In this document: positions 52,564-61,484 of the stretch, in pieces
How positions within the stretch are numbered: position 1 is the first letter of the stretch
Layout: every line of letters begins with the position of its first letter
Source: Mesorhizobium sp.
Lineage (GTDB): Bacteria; Pseudomonadota; Alphaproteobacteria; Rhizobiales; Rhizobiaceae
Assembly: GCA_004963905.1 (NCBI GenBank)
Contig: SUGL01000005.1
Span: forward strand, 1 to 64,000
Reading direction: 5' to 3'
Length of the DNA stretch: 64,000 nucleotides
The notes under the pieces: model-generated
The model's input: only the letters and a program-made list of their open reading frames with translations
Told to the model about the DNA's origin: nothing
Database searches by the model: none
Translations under genes and position numbers: made by a program

Positions 52564-52820
52564 CAGTTCGGAATGCCATGCTCGTCGTAACCGATGATCT
52601 CCTCGTCGCTGCGATGATCCAGCTCAGGCAAACGTGCCACGCGGTCCCGGATGGCGTGCAATTCGGCGAGCAGTCGTTCCTGAGCAGTGTCACCGAAGCC
52701 CAGCCGATGCAAGCGTTCGGACAGCGCCTGATGAATGGCGGCAGTCTTGCTGATACCCTGGCGGCGCGCGAGTTCGTCAGCGAGCGCGACGGTCGCCGGA
52801 TTTTTAATGTTCAGGGACAC
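52563..52820 (-). CDS. vapB: VapB-type antitoxin, second module
   Basis: An 85-residue protein starting at GTG 52820 (MSLNIKNPATVALADELARRQG), the same family as the other VapB, with the ISKTAAIHQALSERL helix and an acidic tail (LDHRSDEEIIGYDEHGIPN) that should block VapC. GGGAG lies 6 bases before the GTG. GGTAGA is repeated 18 bases apart upstream (52840-52835 and 52858-52853), a possible operator. Confidence 0.87.
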   Translation of the reverse strand: MSLNIKNPATVALADELARRQGISKTAAIHQALSERLHRLGFGDTAQERLLAELHAIRDRVARLPELDHRSDEEIIGYDEHGIPN

Positions 52821-53094
52821 GATAAGCTCCCAAATCTACCTTTTTGGCGATTTCTACCCTCGTTTTCCATTGTTGTCAAAACGAACGACAAGGCACCATT
52901 CGATGCTGGTCCGCGCCTCTTCGGCCGCCCGAACGTGCGCCGTTGGCACGAATCGTGGCTCCGCTGTTGCAGCGGAAGCTGGCGACCGTATTGGCGCGCA
53001 GCGTCGCGGACGAGGGGAGGGCCGGCAATCGCTTGTGGCACGACGCCGGCAACCGCAAACCGCCGGGGCAATGGCGACGCGATCTGCGGCGTGC

Positions 53095-53565
53095 CTAAGT
53101 CATCGGCAGGACTGTCGACTGCTTGATCTGACCCAGAGCGAAGCTCGATTCGATCGAAGCCACGCCCTCGAGCCTGGTCAGCTTCTGCTTGAGAAACGCC
53201 TCGTAGGCAGGCAGATCCTTGACCACGACACGAAGCAGATAGTCCCGCTGGCCGGTCATCAGGTAGCAGTCGACGATCTCCGGCCATCGGGTAACCGCGG
53301 CGGAAAAACGATCGAGCTCCTCCTCACGCTGGCGCTCGAGCTTGATCGACACGAACACGCTGATCGGCAGGCCGACCTTGGCCTGATCAACCACCGCGAC
53401 ATAGCCCTTGATGATACCGGCAGCCTCCAAGTTGCGGACGCGGCGCGCGCAAGGCGAAGCCGACAGCCCGGCCTTAAGCCCAAGTTGCTCGGTCGTCAGC
53501 CGCGCGTCTTCCTGGAGCGAGACGAGCAGCCTGCGATCAATCTCATCGAGTTCGGTTTTTGGCAC
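53095..53565 (-). CDS. Lrp/AsnC family transcriptional regulator
   Basis: A 156-residue Lrp-type regulator. The helix-turn-helix reads DEIDRRLLVSLQEDARLTTEQLGLKAGLSASPCARRVRNLEAAGIIKGY, followed by the ligand-binding RAM domain with PISVFVSIKLERQREEELDRF and VVDCYLMTGQRDYLLRVVVKDLPAYEAFL. It is divergent from the E1-like gene with 134 bases between, which is the arrangement of mdeR and mdeB in Pseudomonas, so it probably activates that gene in response to an amino acid. Confidence 0.9.
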   Translation of the reverse strand: MPKTELDEIDRRLLVSLQEDARLTTEQLGLKAGLSASPCARRVRNLEAAGIIKGYVAVVDQAKVGLPISVFVSIKLERQREEELDRFSAAVTRWPEIVDCYLMTGQRDYLLRVVVKDLPAYEAFLKQKLTRLEGVASIESSFALGQIKQSTVLPMT

Positions 53566-53699
53566 GGCTCACCATCTTTCCAGCATTTCTTCGCTCACAA
53601 AGCCAATTTGCACTGCGAGGGCGCTTGATAATAGCCACTTTCGCTCCCGGTACAGCTCTACATTTCCCCCGCACGCTTACGATGGAGATGGAGGGATCG

Positions 53700-56087
53700 A
53701 TGAGCAAGCTGTCGCATTTGCGAGAGATCGAAAGGAAGGTGCTGTGGTTGTCCACCTGGATGATCCATAACGCCAATCATCTGCGGCCGAGCGAGGATGG
53801 GCTGAAGATCGGCGGGCATCAGGCCTCGTGTGCCTCCTTAGCCACGATCATGACCGCACTGTATTTCGCGGTTCTGCGGCCCGAGGACCGCGTGGCGGTC
53901 AAGCCTCATGCCAGCCCGATCTTCCACGCCATCCAGTACATGCTTGGCAACCAAGCACGCGAGCGCATCGAGGCTTTCCGGGCTTACGGCGGCGCGCAGT
54001 CCTATCCCTCCCGCACCAAGGATGTCGACGATGTGGACTTCTCGACCGGGTCCGTCGGACTTGGCGTTGCGCAGACGCTCTTTTCCTCACTCGTGCAAGA
54101 CTACCTGCGGGCCAAGGAACTGGCGAAGGACCGGCCCGAGGGCCGCATGGTGGCGCTGATTGGCGATGCAGAACTCGATGAGGGAAACATCTTCGAGGCG
54201 CTCTTGGAGGGCTGGAAGCACGGACTGCGCAACACCTGGTGGGTGGTCGACTACAATCGTCAGAGCCTCGATGCCAACGTCCGTGAGGGACTGTGGGAGC
54301 GCTTCGAGGCGATGTTCCGCAACTTCGGATGGGAAGTCGTCATCCTCAAATACGGCTTGCTGCTGCAGGAAGCCTTCGCGGAGCCCGCGGGCGAGCGACT
54401 GCGCGACTGGATCGATCGATGTCCAAACCAGCTCTATTCGGCACTGACATTCCAGGGAGGCGCTGCCTGGCGCAAGCGTCTGCTTGACGACCTTGGCGAT
54501 CAAGGGGCTTTCTCGCAGCTCATCGACAAGCGCTCGGACGACCAGTTGGCGCAGCTGATGGGCAATCTGGGCGGGCATGATCTGCCGAGTCTTCTTGAGG
54601 GCTTCGAGGCCGCGCGCCGGCACGATGGGCCGGTCTGCTTCATCGCCTACACAATCAAGGGATTCGGGCTGCCGCTTGCCGGTCACAAGGACAACCATGC
54701 CGGCCTGATGACGCCGAACCAGGTCGAAATGCTACGCGACACGATGGGGGTGCGCCCAGGCCACGAGTGGGAGCCTTTCGAAGGGCTCAGGCCAAGGGGA
54801 GGGGAGATCGAGGCCTTTCTCGAGACAGTTCCCTTCGCATCGAAGGGCCGGCGCCGCTACAGCGCGCCGAGCGTGCCTGTGCCGTCGCGGCTCGCGTTCA
54901 CTGCGCAAGGCTCCATGTCGACGCAGCAGGGCTTCGGCCTCATCATGCACGGGATCGGCAAGCTCGACGATGAATTCGCAAAACGTGTCGTGACCACATC
55001 ACCTGATGTCACCGTCTCCACCAATCTCGGTCCCTGGGTGAACCGCCGCGCGCTGTTTGCGCGCCAGGAGGTCGTCGATCTCTTCCGCTCCGAGCGTATC
55101 CCTTCGACCTTCAACTGGGCATTCTCACCCAAGGGACAGCACATCGAACTTGGCATCGCCGAGATGAACCTTTTCATCATGCTTTCAGCACTTGGTCTGT
55201 CGCATTCGATATTCGGCGAACGCCTGCTGCCTGTTGGGACGCTCTATGATCCGTTCATCGAGCGCGGGCTCGATGCGTTGAACTACGCATGCTACCAGGA
55301 CGCGCGCTTCATCCTTGCCGCAACGCCGTCGGGGGTGACGCTTGCTCCGGAGGGTGGCGCGCATCAGTCGATAGCAACGCCGCTCATCGGCATGGCGCAG
55401 GACGGGCTGGCAAGCTTCGAGCCCGCTTTCGTCGACGAGCTTGCCATCATCATGCGCTTTGCATTCGATTACATTCAGCGTGACGGAGACAGCGGGCCAG
55501 ACGAAGCCAACTGGTTGGCCGATGCGGCTGGGGGCGCAGTCTATCTTCGGCTGTCGACGCGCACGATCGAGCAGCCGAGACGCGAGATCGACGGCCGGCT
55601 GGCTGCCGACATCGTCAACGGCGCCTACTGGCTGCGTCCTCCTGGTCCGAACGCTCAGCTCGTCGTTGCCTATACGGGCGCTCTTGCGCCCGAGGCGGTG
55701 GAAGCGGTTGGGCTCATGGCGGAAGACCGTCGAGATATCGGCCTCTTGGCCGTGACTTCGGCCGATCGGCTGCACTCGGGCTGGACGGCGGCGCAGAAAG
55801 GTCGTGAGCGAGGCCTGTGTCACGCCCTAAGCCACATCGAACGGCTGCTGGCGGCAGTGCCCGGCACCTGTTCGCTGGTGACCGTGGTGGACGGCCATCC
55901 AGCAACGCTGTCGTGGCTCGGCGGCGTGCATGGTCACCGGACCCGAGCGTTGGGTGTCGAGCGCTTCGGCCAAACCGGCACCATTGCGGATCTTTATCGA
56001 CATTATGGCATCGATGCCCAAGGCATCATCGCGGCAGCGCAGGCGATCAGCGTCGGCAAACCAATCCGATACTTGCAGGCGCAGTGA
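53700..56087 (+). CDS. Thiamine diphosphate-dependent 2-oxoacid dehydrogenase E1 (AceE/MdeB-like)
   Basis: A 795-residue single-chain E1/transketolase-like enzyme. The ThDP-binding motif is visible as VALIGDAELDEGNIFEALLEGWKHGLRNTWWVVDYNRQSLD. The N-terminal domain has GGHQASCASLATIMTALYFAVL; the middle domain has WAFSPKGQHIELGIAEMNLF and LLPVGTLYDPFIERGLDALNYACYQDARFILAATPSGVTL. It is closer to homodimeric E1 enzymes (AceE, MdeB) than to transketolase, but shorter than AceE. MdeB is a 2-oxobutyrate dehydrogenase component of methionine catabolism. No E2 or E3 gene is nearby, so those must come from elsewhere. ATG 53700 follows GAGGG; ATG 53682 is also possible. Confidence 0.87.
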   Translation: MSKLSHLREIERKVLWLSTWMIHNANHLRPSEDGLKIGGHQASCASLATIMTALYFAVLRPEDRVAVKPHASPIFHAIQYMLGNQARERIEAFRAYGGAQSYPSRTKDVDDVDFSTGSVGLGVAQTLFSSLVQDYLRAKELAKDRPEGRMVALIGDAELDEGNIFEALLEGWKHGLRNTWWVVDYNRQSLDANVREGLWERFEAMFRNFGWEVVILKYGLLLQEAFAEPAGERLRDWIDRCPNQLYSALTFQGGAAWRKRLLDDLGDQGAFSQLIDKRSDDQLAQLMGNLGGHDLPSLLEGFEAARRHDGPVCFIAYTIKGFGLPLAGHKDNHAGLMTPNQVEMLRDTMGVRPGHEWEPFEGLRPRGGEIEAFLETVPFASKGRRRYSAPSVPVPSRLAFTAQGSMSTQQGFGLIMHGIGKLDDEFAKRVVTTSPDVTVSTNLGPWVNRRALFARQEVVDLFRSERIPSTFNWAFSPKGQHIELGIAEMNLFIMLSALGLSHSIFGERLLPVGTLYDPFIERGLDALNYACYQDARFILAATPSGVTLAPEGGAHQSIATPLIGMAQDGLASFEPAFVDELAIIMRFAFDYIQRDGDSGPDEANWLADAAGGAVYLRLSTRTIEQPRREIDGRLAADIVNGAYWLRPPGPNAQLVVAYTGALAPEAVEAVGLMAEDRRDIGLLAVTSADRLHSGWTAAQKGRERGLCHALSHIERLLAAVPGTCSLVTVVDGHPATLSWLGGVHGHRTRALGVERFGQTGTIADLYRHYGIDAQGIIAAAQAISVGKPIRYLQAQ

Positions 56088-56220
56088 TTGTTGCGCCTGG
56101 AGCCCCGCACAACCGGCCACGCGGCAGTTTTTTTCGGCAGCGCCTTGGATGGCGGCCGAAGGGCTCAAAGCGCCTGGCGCGCCGGTTGAAAGGGTCTCGC
56201 GGCAAGGCCGGATTCACGGC

Positions 56221-56964
56221 CTAGCTCCTTGCGAAAGATTGATCTTCCAAGGCGTAGCCACCAAGCCGAACAGTGCGGATCATGTCGGCGCTCAGGCACT
56301 GTCTGAAGCACCGTCGCAGACGGCTGATGTGAACGTCCACCGTTCGCGGGCCGACAAAGACGTTGCGGGGCCAGGCGATCTTGATCAGCTCTTCGCGGCT
56401 TATCACTTTTTCCGGGTTCTCCAGCATGTAGCGCAGGAGCTTGAACTCGATCGGCCCGAGAAGGATTTCCTCGCCCTTGCACCGCACGTGATGGGTGTCG
56501 ATCTGCATCTCGATCCCGCCGTAGCTGAGTGACAGGCCGCCCTCGGATCGAACCGGATTACCCAATCGTGAGTGCAGGTAGGCGAGCAGTTTCGCCGGCG
56601 CCGTTGGCCTGACAAAACACTCATCGATCCCCGCCTTCAGCAGACCGATGTGCTGGTTTTGCGCGTCGGGCGCGATCAGCGCCACGACCGGCAGGCTCCC
56701 GGTCCGCGGATCCTGCCTCAGCCGCCCGCAGATGAGAGCCATCCGATTGGCGGCGCGGCAATCCAAAATCCATGCCTGGACGGCAGTCGAGTCAGCCAGC
56801 TCGAGCGTTTCGTCTTCCGTGCTGGCCAGCGTGCTCGAGAAGCCGTCCACTTCCAGAATATGGCTGAGAACGAGGTAGAATTCGACGTCCTGGGAGCATA
56901 TCGCAACGAGAGGCTTCAACGGCGCCGTCGTGGTCTCGCTGGGTAACATCGCACAATTCATCAT
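56221..56964 (-). CDS. PhoB-like winged-helix response regulator with atypical receiver
   Basis: A 247-residue two-domain regulator. The N-terminal half has a receiver-like fold, but the usual acidic pair near the start is missing (ICSQDVEFYLV) and the conserved Lys before the last helix is replaced (FVRPTAP). A possible phospho-acceptor Asp remains in AWILDCRAAN. The C-terminal half is a clear OmpR/PhoB winged helix (IEFKLLRYMLENPEKVISREELIKIAWPRNVFVGPRTVDVHISRLRRCFRQC). The start is ATG 56964 or 56961. No histidine kinase is adjacent. It may be phosphorylation-independent. Confidence 0.82.
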   Translation of the reverse strand: MMNCAMLPSETTTAPLKPLVAICSQDVEFYLVLSHILEVDGFSSTLASTEDETLELADSTAVQAWILDCRAANRMALICGRLRQDPRTGSLPVVALIAPDAQNQHIGLLKAGIDECFVRPTAPAKLLAYLHSRLGNPVRSEGGLSLSYGGIEMQIDTHHVRCKGEEILLGPIEFKLLRYMLENPEKVISREELIKIAWPRNVFVGPRTVDVHISRLRRCFRQCLSADMIRTVRLGGYALEDQSFARS

Positions 56965-57100
56965 CCTCGCCCGTTTGCTGTTCTTGCCGCTTGCCCGCCG
57001 CCGCTGGAAAACCGCCTCTGAACAAACATTGCCCAACTATGAAAGTGTCAGGTTAGGCCGACTACAAACGCCAAAAGTATATGAAAACTCCTGGTCGCGG

Positions 57101-58270
57101 TCAGTTTATCACCGGGATCTGCTCCGGAGACAAAGCACTTAGGAATTCCACCCCTCGCTCACCGACATAGATTATTTCTTCGAATTGGAAGACTGCGCCA
57201 TCTTTCTCCAATTTCGGCTCCAGGTGGAGTATCATTCCGGATGTTATGACCTCGGGATTGTCTTTTGAAATCGACGGCGGCTCCGTTACGTCGAGGCCAC
57301 CGCCGTGTCCGATGCGCGAGACAAGTCCATATGCCGGGGGCAGGCCAGCATCGCGCCAGAGCCGCTCGAAATCCGCGAACAGGTCCGCGCATGTCATGCC
57401 GGCCTTGACACCTTCGGCCAGCGCGATCGTCAGCGCGCGCGTGCTCGAATAGGCTTCGATCTCCCAGCTCTCTGGCTCGCCGCCGCGGGCGATGCGGTTT
57501 CTGTCGGCCGGGTAACCGCCATAGGTCGAGCGAAAATCCGTCCATGCATAGTCGCCCATCTCAAGCGGCCGCATCGCGGGCGGCCGCGCGTAATTGAACT
57601 GTCCTCGACAAAACGTCATGGCAATCGGATCGGCACGCTCGGCGCCGTATTCGACTATGCGTGACTGGACCCGACGGCACAGTTCGACCTCGGTGATGCC
57701 GAGCCGGGCATCACCGACAGCGTCATCGAATGCGGCGTTGACGATCGCGAACGAGATGCGTTTCAGCTGCGCCTCGAATGGCGATTTGGTCATGCGGGTG
57801 CGCCACAACAGGTTGGTCGCAGAGCCCAGACGCGATTGCCCGCCACGCGAGCGTATGCCGTCCACGACTTCCAGGGAGCCGCGGCCATACATATCCTGGC
57901 CGTAGTCGATTGCCGTCCTTGCCTTCGCGGCCGGATCGCGGAGCCAAAGCTGCTGAACGATCGCTCGCGCGCCCTCAGCCAGGTAGCCGTCGTAGTAGGA
58001 AATGGAAAAGGCGCGCGATCGAGATTCCAGATTGCGCGATTCGATCCGGTTGGCGACGGCCGTGACGTCTTGGTGGTCTATGAGCAGGAACAGCGGCCGA
58101 GAATGATAGCCCCACGACAACGTGCGATAGTCGGTGAAATATTCGACGTTCTTTTGATCGGTCAGAACCAGGAATTCCACGCTTTGCGCACTCATCTCGC
58201 GCCGGACGGCGGCAAGGCGCCGGCAAAGCTCGTCGTTAGGAACGTCCGGTGATGGCGGTGCTGGAAGCAT
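57101..58270 (-). CDS. M24 family hydrolase (Xaa-Pro peptidase/DoeA-like)
   Basis: A 389-residue pita-bread fold hydrolase. The metal ligands are visible: two Asp in TDFRSTYGGYPADRNR, His in IGHGGGLDV, Glu in LHLEPKLEKD and Glu in FQFEEIIYV. The N-terminal domain (FLVLTDQKNVEYFTDY) is of the creatinase/prolidase type. In ectoine catabolism the M24 enzyme DoeA (EutD) opens the ectoine ring, and the neighbouring binding protein and deacylase genes resemble that pathway. It lies 60 bases downstream of the GntR regulator on the same strand. Substrate is not proven. Confidence 0.87.
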   Translation of the reverse strand: MLPAPPSPDVPNDELCRRLAAVRREMSAQSVEFLVLTDQKNVEYFTDYRTLSWGYHSRPLFLLIDHQDVTAVANRIESRNLESRSRAFSISYYDGYLAEGARAIVQQLWLRDPAAKARTAIDYGQDMYGRGSLEVVDGIRSRGGQSRLGSATNLLWRTRMTKSPFEAQLKRISFAIVNAAFDDAVGDARLGITEVELCRRVQSRIVEYGAERADPIAMTFCRGQFNYARPPAMRPLEMGDYAWTDFRSTYGGYPADRNRIARGGEPESWEIEAYSSTRALTIALAEGVKAGMTCADLFADFERLWRDAGLPPAYGLVSRIGHGGGLDVTEPPSISKDNPEVITSGMILHLEPKLEKDGAVFQFEEIIYVGERGVEFLSALSPEQIPVIN

Positions 58271-58330
58271 TGTTCCTCCTGGATCGTCGCGGCGCAGTCA
58301 CCGTTGCGGCCGCGGTGATGGCGGGGCGGC

Positions 58331-59050
58331 CTAACTCGCCTCAAGCTCGACCGTGCATGCCAACCGGTCAAAGGGAGACTCCGTCACTCCGAAGATCGAA
58401 AAGGATCTGTCGGCGGTGCTCAGACGATAAAGGCGTCGCAGCACCGGATAACCGTTGGGAATGGAAAAGATCTGTTGTGCCTGCTCGGACGCAGGCGCCG
58501 CGTCGATCAGGAGCTTTGTCTTGGTGAATTGCGTTCCCCGCTCGCGCAATGCGTCGCCGATGAACTTTTCCCCGAATTCATTGATGACCTCGTCATCGAT
58601 CGAGCGCGGCAAATAGGAGGTGTCGTACATGACCGCTATGTCGTCGGCCGAAATGACCTTGCGCACGCACAGCATGAAACCGGTCGGGGGCTCGAGAACC
58701 TCGAAAGCGGGATCGGCAATCTTCTCCTGGGTGAGCGACTGGAGCCGGATCGAGGGTTTCAGCCCGAGGCGCAATGCGTCCGCGTGCGAAGTCAACGAGT
58801 AGTCGAGGTCACGGATGAACCGCCGCTGCTCGCGAACGAAGGTGCCGAGCCCGGGTACCGAGCGCAGAACGCCGGCCGGCTGCAGGTCGCGCAGGGCGCG
58901 CTTTATCGTGATTGAGCTTACACCAAACTCGTCGGCCAAAGCGGCAGCGGAGGGCAAGGCTTGCCCGGCTGCGTACTCTCCCGTGTTCACCCTGCGCATG
59001 ATTTCCTGACGCACCGTTTCGTGAAGTGCATTTGCGCTTTGTCCAACCAT
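58331..59050 (-). CDS. GntR family regulator with UTRA domain
   Basis: A 239-residue HutC/FarR-type regulator. The winged helix has IMRRVNTGEYAAGQALPSAAALADEFGVSSITIKRALRDLQPAGVL and the C-terminal UTRA effector domain has RKVISADDIAVMYDTSYLP and GYPVLRRLYRLSTADRSFSIFGVTESPFDRLACTVE. ATG 59050 is preferred over the TTG four codons upstream. It is divergent from the importer operon (160-base gap), and two copies of a 17-bp repeat in that gap are likely its operators. Confidence 0.9.
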   Translation of the reverse strand: MVGQSANALHETVRQEIMRRVNTGEYAAGQALPSAAALADEFGVSSITIKRALRDLQPAGVLRSVPGLGTFVREQRRFIRDLDYSLTSHADALRLGLKPSIRLQSLTQEKIADPAFEVLEPPTGFMLCVRKVISADDIAVMYDTSYLPRSIDDEVINEFGEKFIGDALRERGTQFTKTKLLIDAAPASEQAQQIFSIPNGYPVLRRLYRLSTADRSFSIFGVTESPFDRLACTVELEAS

Positions 59051-59067
59051 TGACCCGCTCAACCTCT

Positions 59068-59084
59068 GGTATACTAGGAATACC
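59068..59084. promoter_or_regulatory. Candidate GntR operator, copy 1
   Basis: GGTATACTAGGAATACC has 6 of 8 paired positions as an inverted repeat. It sits 18 bases from the regulator start and would block its own transcription. Confidence 0.5.
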
Positions 59085-59167
59085 TACATGACTGCGCCGC
59101 TCATGTCCATAGCGCGCAGGGGCTTCACAAACGCTGCACATCACCTTAACAAAAGTTTGACATACCT

Positions 59168-59184
59168 GTTATACTTGGTCTACC
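59168..59184. promoter_or_regulatory. Candidate GntR operator, copy 2
   Basis: GTTATACTTGGTCTACC matches copy 1 at 13 of 17 positions and lies exactly 100 bases away, 29 bases before the importer operon start. Confidence 0.45.
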
Positions 59185-59212
59185 TTTTAACAATCACACA
59201 AGGAGATCACCG

Positions 59213-60073
59213 ATGCGGAGAACGCGCTTCTTCAGAACGGCGGTTCTGGCTTTCATTACGGTTCTGATGGCCACTGCGGCCGGTCGTGGCGAGACGACCC
59301 GCGAACGCGTGCTGCGGGAGGGCACGATCGTCATCGGCATCTCGAACGGCGCCCCGTGGGGCTATCGCGGCGCGGATGGTGAGCCGACCGGCTTTCACCC
59401 GGATCTCGTCCGGGCCGCTTTCGCCCGGTTGGGGGTAACAAAGGTCGACATGGTGATAGCAGAATTCGGTGCCTTGATACCGGCGCTCAACGCCAACCGC
59501 TTCGACGCGATCGCGGCCGGTCTTTATATCTCGCCGGAACGGTGCAAGCTCGTCGCGTTCAGCGACCCCGACCTCAAGCTGGCCGATGCGGCGCTCGTCA
59601 TGAAGGGCAACCCCAAGAACGTGCACGGCTATGCCGACATAGCGGCCCGTGAGGACATCAGGTTCGGGGTCGGGCGAGGCAGCACCACCGCCAAGAACGC
59701 TTCCGCCGCCGGGGTGCCACAGGACCGCACGCAGCTGTTTCCCGACATCCAGTCGAACGTGGCGGCGCTTCTGGCAGGCCGGATCGATGTGGCGGCATTC
59801 TCGGCACCGACAGTCGCCCGTATTCTCTCCGATGACAATATCAGCGGGCTGGAGCGCGTCATGCCCTTTCAAGGGACCGGCGGCCAGGATCGCTTCGGCT
59901 ACTCGGCGATCGCATTCCGCATGGACGACAGCGACCTTCGTGATTTGTACAATGCGCAGCTTCAGGCGCTAAAGTCGGACGGTACGGTGGCCAAGATCAT
60001 GGCGAAGTACGGCTTCAGTGAAGAAGAGACGGCGCCCGACCTCAAAAGCGATCAGCTCTGCAAGGGCGACTGA
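59213..60073 (+). CDS. ABC transporter substrate-binding protein (EhuB-like)
   Basis: A 286-residue cluster F binding protein with an N-terminal signal segment (FFRTAVLAFITVLMATAAG). The mature domain has IVIGISNGAPWGYRGADGEPTGFHPDLVRAAFARLGV, FDAIAAGLYISPERCKLVAFSDPDLKLADAALVMKGNP and GVGRGSTTAKNA. EhuB proteins of the ectoine importer have the same organisation. AGGAG precedes ATG 59213. It is the first gene of the operon with two permeases and an ATPase. Ectoine or a related compatible solute is a possible ligand, not shown. Confidence 0.87.
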   Translation: MRRTRFFRTAVLAFITVLMATAAGRGETTRERVLREGTIVIGISNGAPWGYRGADGEPTGFHPDLVRAAFARLGVTKVDMVIAEFGALIPALNANRFDAIAAGLYISPERCKLVAFSDPDLKLADAALVMKGNPKNVHGYADIAAREDIRFGVGRGSTTAKNASAAGVPQDRTQLFPDIQSNVAALLAGRIDVAAFSAPTVARILSDDNISGLERVMPFQGTGGQDRFGYSAIAFRMDDSDLRDLYNAQLQALKSDGTVAKIMAKYGFSEEETAPDLKSDQLCKGD

Positions 60074-60157
60074 TCTCTCTGGCGCGGCGCGGAGACAAGA
60101 TCCGTAGCAACGAATCGAGCGTGAAGCAGCCGCGCCACCCTTGGGACTTCAAAGAAC

Positions 60158-60817
60158 GTGACATTCCTTGACATCTTTCTTGGCATTCTTGGCGGGCTCA
60201 AGGTCACTGCCACGGTCACGGCATTCGGCCTTTTGTTTGCGGTGCCGTTTGCTCTGGTGTTTGGCGTCGCGCAGTATTTGACGACGGGCTTCGCGCGTTT
60301 CGCCATCACCTTGGTGATAGAATTCTGGCGCAGCTCGGCCGTGATCATTTTGCTTTTCGTCTTTTATTACGCGCTGCCGGGGTTCGGCATTCATCTGCAG
60401 GCAACGACGGTGGGTGCGCTGGTTCTGGGGCTCAATGCGGGTGGATACGGCAGCCAAGCGGTGAGAGGCGGGCTGGAGGCGCTCGACAAAGGGCAACGGG
60501 AGGCCGCATCAGCGCTCGGCCTGGCGCGCCGCCACAGCCTGCTGCTGATCGAGCTGCCGCAGGCGTTGAGGGCCATGGCGCCGACGTTCGTCAACCAGCT
60601 CATTCAGCTGATCAAGGGCACCGCCCTGGTCTCGTTGGTCACTTTGTCGGACATGACATTCCAGGCCAAAGAGCTGGCCGAGGTCGAATACAGTCCCTTA
60701 AGAATCTATACCGCGCTCCTGCTTGCATATTTCGTGGTCTGCTACCCGATCACGATATTCGGCCGCTGGCTGCAGATGCGGTCGGGCGTGGCCAGGAGCC
60801 TGTCCGGTGAATTTTGA
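60158..60817 (+). CDS. Amino-acid/ectoine-type ABC permease (EhuC-like)
   Basis: A 219-residue permease starting at GTG 60158. Helices are visible in LGGLKVTATVTAFGLLFAVPFALVF and later regions; the EAA loop is NAGGYGSQAVRGGLEALDKGQREAASALGLARRHSLLLIELPQAL. Its last 11 bases overlap the second permease gene. It is one half of a heterodimeric permease typical of polar amino-acid and ectoine importers. Confidence 0.88.
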   Translation: MTFLDIFLGILGGLKVTATVTAFGLLFAVPFALVFGVAQYLTTGFARFAITLVIEFWRSSAVIILLFVFYYALPGFGIHLQATTVGALVLGLNAGGYGSQAVRGGLEALDKGQREAASALGLARRHSLLLIELPQALRAMAPTFVNQLIQLIKGTALVSLVTLSDMTFQAKELAEVEYSPLRIYTALLLAYFVVCYPITIFGRWLQMRSGVARSLSGEF

Positions 60818-61466
60818 CCCCGCCTTCGCGCTTTCGACCGTCCCGACGATTGCGAGCGTTGTCGGAACGACCGTCGAGGCAACAGTGCTCAGCTCGTTTG
60901 GGGCTTGCGTTCTCGGCTTCGTCTTCGAGATCGCGCGAAGGTCAGGCACGTTGCCCGGATACGCGATGCGCTTCGTGGTGGACTTCATCCGCTCCACGCC
61001 GGCGCTGGCCTGGCTCTACTTCCTCTATTTCGTCCTTCCCCACTTCAGCATCGTGCTGCCGGCGATGGTCGTTGGCGTGCTTGGCCTCAGCATCTACTTC
61101 AGCGGCTATCTCGCCGAGGTGTTCAAGGCAGGGATCGATGCAATTCCAAGGGGCCAGTCGGAGGCCGCGAAGGCCCTGGGGCTCTCGCGCGCGGACACGA
61201 TCGCGCTGGTGCTGGCGCCGCAGATGATCCGCAACATAGCTGCGCCGGCGGGCAACTACTTCATCTCCATCCTCAAGGCCACGCCCTATCTGGCTACCAT
61301 CGCGGTGCCGGAAATGCTCGGACGCGCATTCGACGTCGCATCCGAGACATACCGCTACGCCGAGCCGCTGGCCGTCGCTGGAATGATCTTGCTGGCATTG
61401 GCGCTGGTGGCAGCAAAGCTGGTGCGACTTCTGGAGCGCAAGCTCGCCAAGCCTTCGCAGCGTTGA
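60807..61466 (+). CDS. Amino-acid/ectoine-type ABC permease (EhuD-like)
   Basis: A 219-residue permease. GTG 60807 overlaps the first permease gene; the frame is open upstream but the sequence there is a shadow. Helices include TTVEATVLSSFGACVLGFVFEIARR, and the EAA loop is FSGYLAEVFKAGIDAIPRGQSEAAKALGLSRADTIALVLAPQM. It pairs with the EhuC-like subunit. Confidence 0.88.
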   Translation: MNFDPAFALSTVPTIASVVGTTVEATVLSSFGACVLGFVFEIARRSGTLPGYAMRFVVDFIRSTPALAWLYFLYFVLPHFSIVLPAMVVGVLGLSIYFSGYLAEVFKAGIDAIPRGQSEAAKALGLSRADTIALVLAPQMIRNIAAPAGNYFISILKATPYLATIAVPEMLGRAFDVASETYRYAEPLAVAGMILLALALVAAKLVRLLERKLAKPSQR

Positions 61467-61484
61467 TTAAGAGAAAGTGAGCCA

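Noticed and set aside
56076..56099. CAGGCGCA/TGCGCCTG hairpin at the end of the E1-like gene as terminator
   Set aside because: The 8-bp stem is real but overlaps the stop codon and has no adjacent T-run; the T7 tract near 56131 is too far away to pair it with confidence.
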